Assembly (NCBI GenBank): GCA_003349885.1 | Contig: QFXC01000007.1 | Span: 73,475 to 137,474 of the forward strand | From: an endosymbiont of Galathealinum brachiosum | Lineage (GTDB): Bacteria > Pseudomonadota > Gammaproteobacteria > SZUA-229 | Reading direction: 5' to 3' | Length of the DNA: 64,000 nt | In this document: in pieces, positions 63,555 through 64,000 of the stretch | Layout: each line of letters begins with the position of its first letter | Position numbering within the stretch: position 1 is the first letter of the stretch | The notes under the pieces: model-generated | Database searches by the model: none | Told to the model about the DNA's origin: nothing | Seen by the model: the letters and a program-made list of their open reading frames with translations, nothing else | Position numbers and translations under genes: made by a program

Positions 63555-63696
63555 CCGTATTCCGGTGCAAGTTAAACCGCATTCCGGTACAGCCTCTGAA
63601 ACACACCAAATCTATTAAACCGCATATCGGTATAGCCTGAGCTATTTTCCTTATTTCTTTAAACCGCAAACCGGTAACCTTTATATATTTACCATA
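63555..63696. repeat. Iteron-like array and AT-rich box of island 2
   Basis: Four perfect CCG-N5-CGG units start at 63555, 63577, 63620 and 63664 (middles TATTC, CATTC, CATAT, CAAAC), with flanks A..T: ACCG..CGGT. Three are preceded by TTAAA or TTTAAA. Spacings are 22, 43 and 44. The box CCTTTATATATTTACCATA follows at 63678-63696 and matches the one in island 1. Confidence 0.8.
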
Positions 63697-63720
63697 TATA
63701 CACACATAACTCGATTCTAT

Positions 63721-63996
63721 CTAGTACTTATCCATATCTAGACTTTTATACTCTCTTATACTATTTCCAAATTTCTCACATGCTTTTCTATTAGTGAAAT
63801 ACGCAATATTATGTTTCGATCTAAGCTCTTCACTATTACATCTCACCAATAGTGAATCGTTAATCACTCCTTTTGTAGAACACTTTAATTCATCATTTTG
63901 TTCTAGGAGAGCTAATGGATGCACATCTTCTTTATCATCAAGAATCGAACACTTCTTTGCTTCACGATCGTACATCCACCAGTCTTTTGTGGTCAT
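63721..63996 (-). CDS. Unknown protein of island 2 (possibly partial)
   Basis: This minus-strand frame of 91 residues (MTTKDWWMYDREAKKCSILD) ends at 63721. It has three Cys and a charged middle (NDELKCSTKGVINDSLLVRC). The ATG at 63996 may not be the true start, because the frame is open to the window edge. It converges on the iteron-like array. No family recognised. Confidence 0.45.
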   Translation of the reverse strand: MTTKDWWMYDREAKKCSILDDKEDVHPLALLEQNDELKCSTKGVINDSLLVRCNSEELRSKHNIAYFTNRKACEKFGNSIREYKSLDMDKY

Positions 63997-64000
63997 TTCA

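Larger units (their letters stand above)
60329..64000. mobile_element. Island 2 (partial): integrative element at tRNA-Pro, right end missing
   Basis: It starts at the tRNA-Pro fragment and contains a tyrosine recombinase, an unrecognised protein, an AlpA-like HTH protein, a four-cysteine protein, a winged-helix protein, phased CCG-N5-CGG repeats and an AT-rich box. Gene order and core match island 1. The right boundary lies outside the window. Confidence 0.85.

Overview
The window reads as chromosome of a low-GC gammaproteobacterium, probably aquatic. Supporting signs are the linked housekeeping set yciO / M50 protease / trpS / scpA / scpB, divergent yciB and yciI, an RluB-type pseudouridine synthase, a YcbZ-like Lon protease, a PHA synthase, and several secreted proteins with a VPVPAA-type PEP-CTERM tail. 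I cannot fix genus or family from sequence alone.

Layout. 1-6150: end of a membrane protein, a DUF503 protein, a PreP-like M16 protease and a Lon-like protease. 6300-11600: a tetR-tolC-RND efflux operon with no adaptor gene, controlled from a 26-bp perfect palindrome. 12200-18200: a large beta-propeller/phytase-like lipoprotein, a CobW GTPase, a tandem-thioredoxin periplasmic protein and rluB. 18300-23500: signalling genes (double cNMP-rhodanese protein, PilZ protein, heme-motif hybrid kinase) plus a SprA-like metalloprotease, lying between rluB and scpB. 23700-30730: scpB, scpA, trpS, M50 protease and yciO on the minus strand; yciB, yciI and a chemoreceptor on the plus strand.

Island 1 (30851-37905) sits in the 3' end of tRNA-Leu(CAA) and is bounded by a 22-bp direct repeat. 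It carries a P4-type integrase, an AlpA regulator, a four-cysteine protein, a predicted winged-helix protein followed by phased CCG-N5-CGG repeats, a Tat-signal protein and two PEP-CTERM proteins. 37960-42300 is an apparent operon ending in phaC and preceded by four unrecognised proteins, at least three of them Ig-like and one very cysteine-rich. 42600-50600 holds exported hydrolases, a sugar dehydrogenase, a YiiX-like peptidase, a CDF transporter and small secreted proteins.

50951-60328 is bounded by two partial copies of a tRNA-Pro(GGG) 3' half and carries a single predicted gene: an exported protein of about 2,900 residues with ankyrin, TPR-like, YD-like, beta-propeller and CHAT (caspase-like) regions. 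Island 2 starts at the second tRNA-Pro fragment and runs off the right edge. Its core (integrase, HTH, four-cysteine protein, winged-helix protein, phased CCG-N5-CGG repeats, AT-rich box) matches island 1.

The strongest candidates for something undescribed are (i) this family of small tRNA-integrated elements with a conserved core and an iteron-like, origin-like region, (ii) the giant exported CHAT protein between tRNA fragments, and (iii) the phaC-linked Ig-like operon. All family assignments were made by reading motifs; no database search was run.
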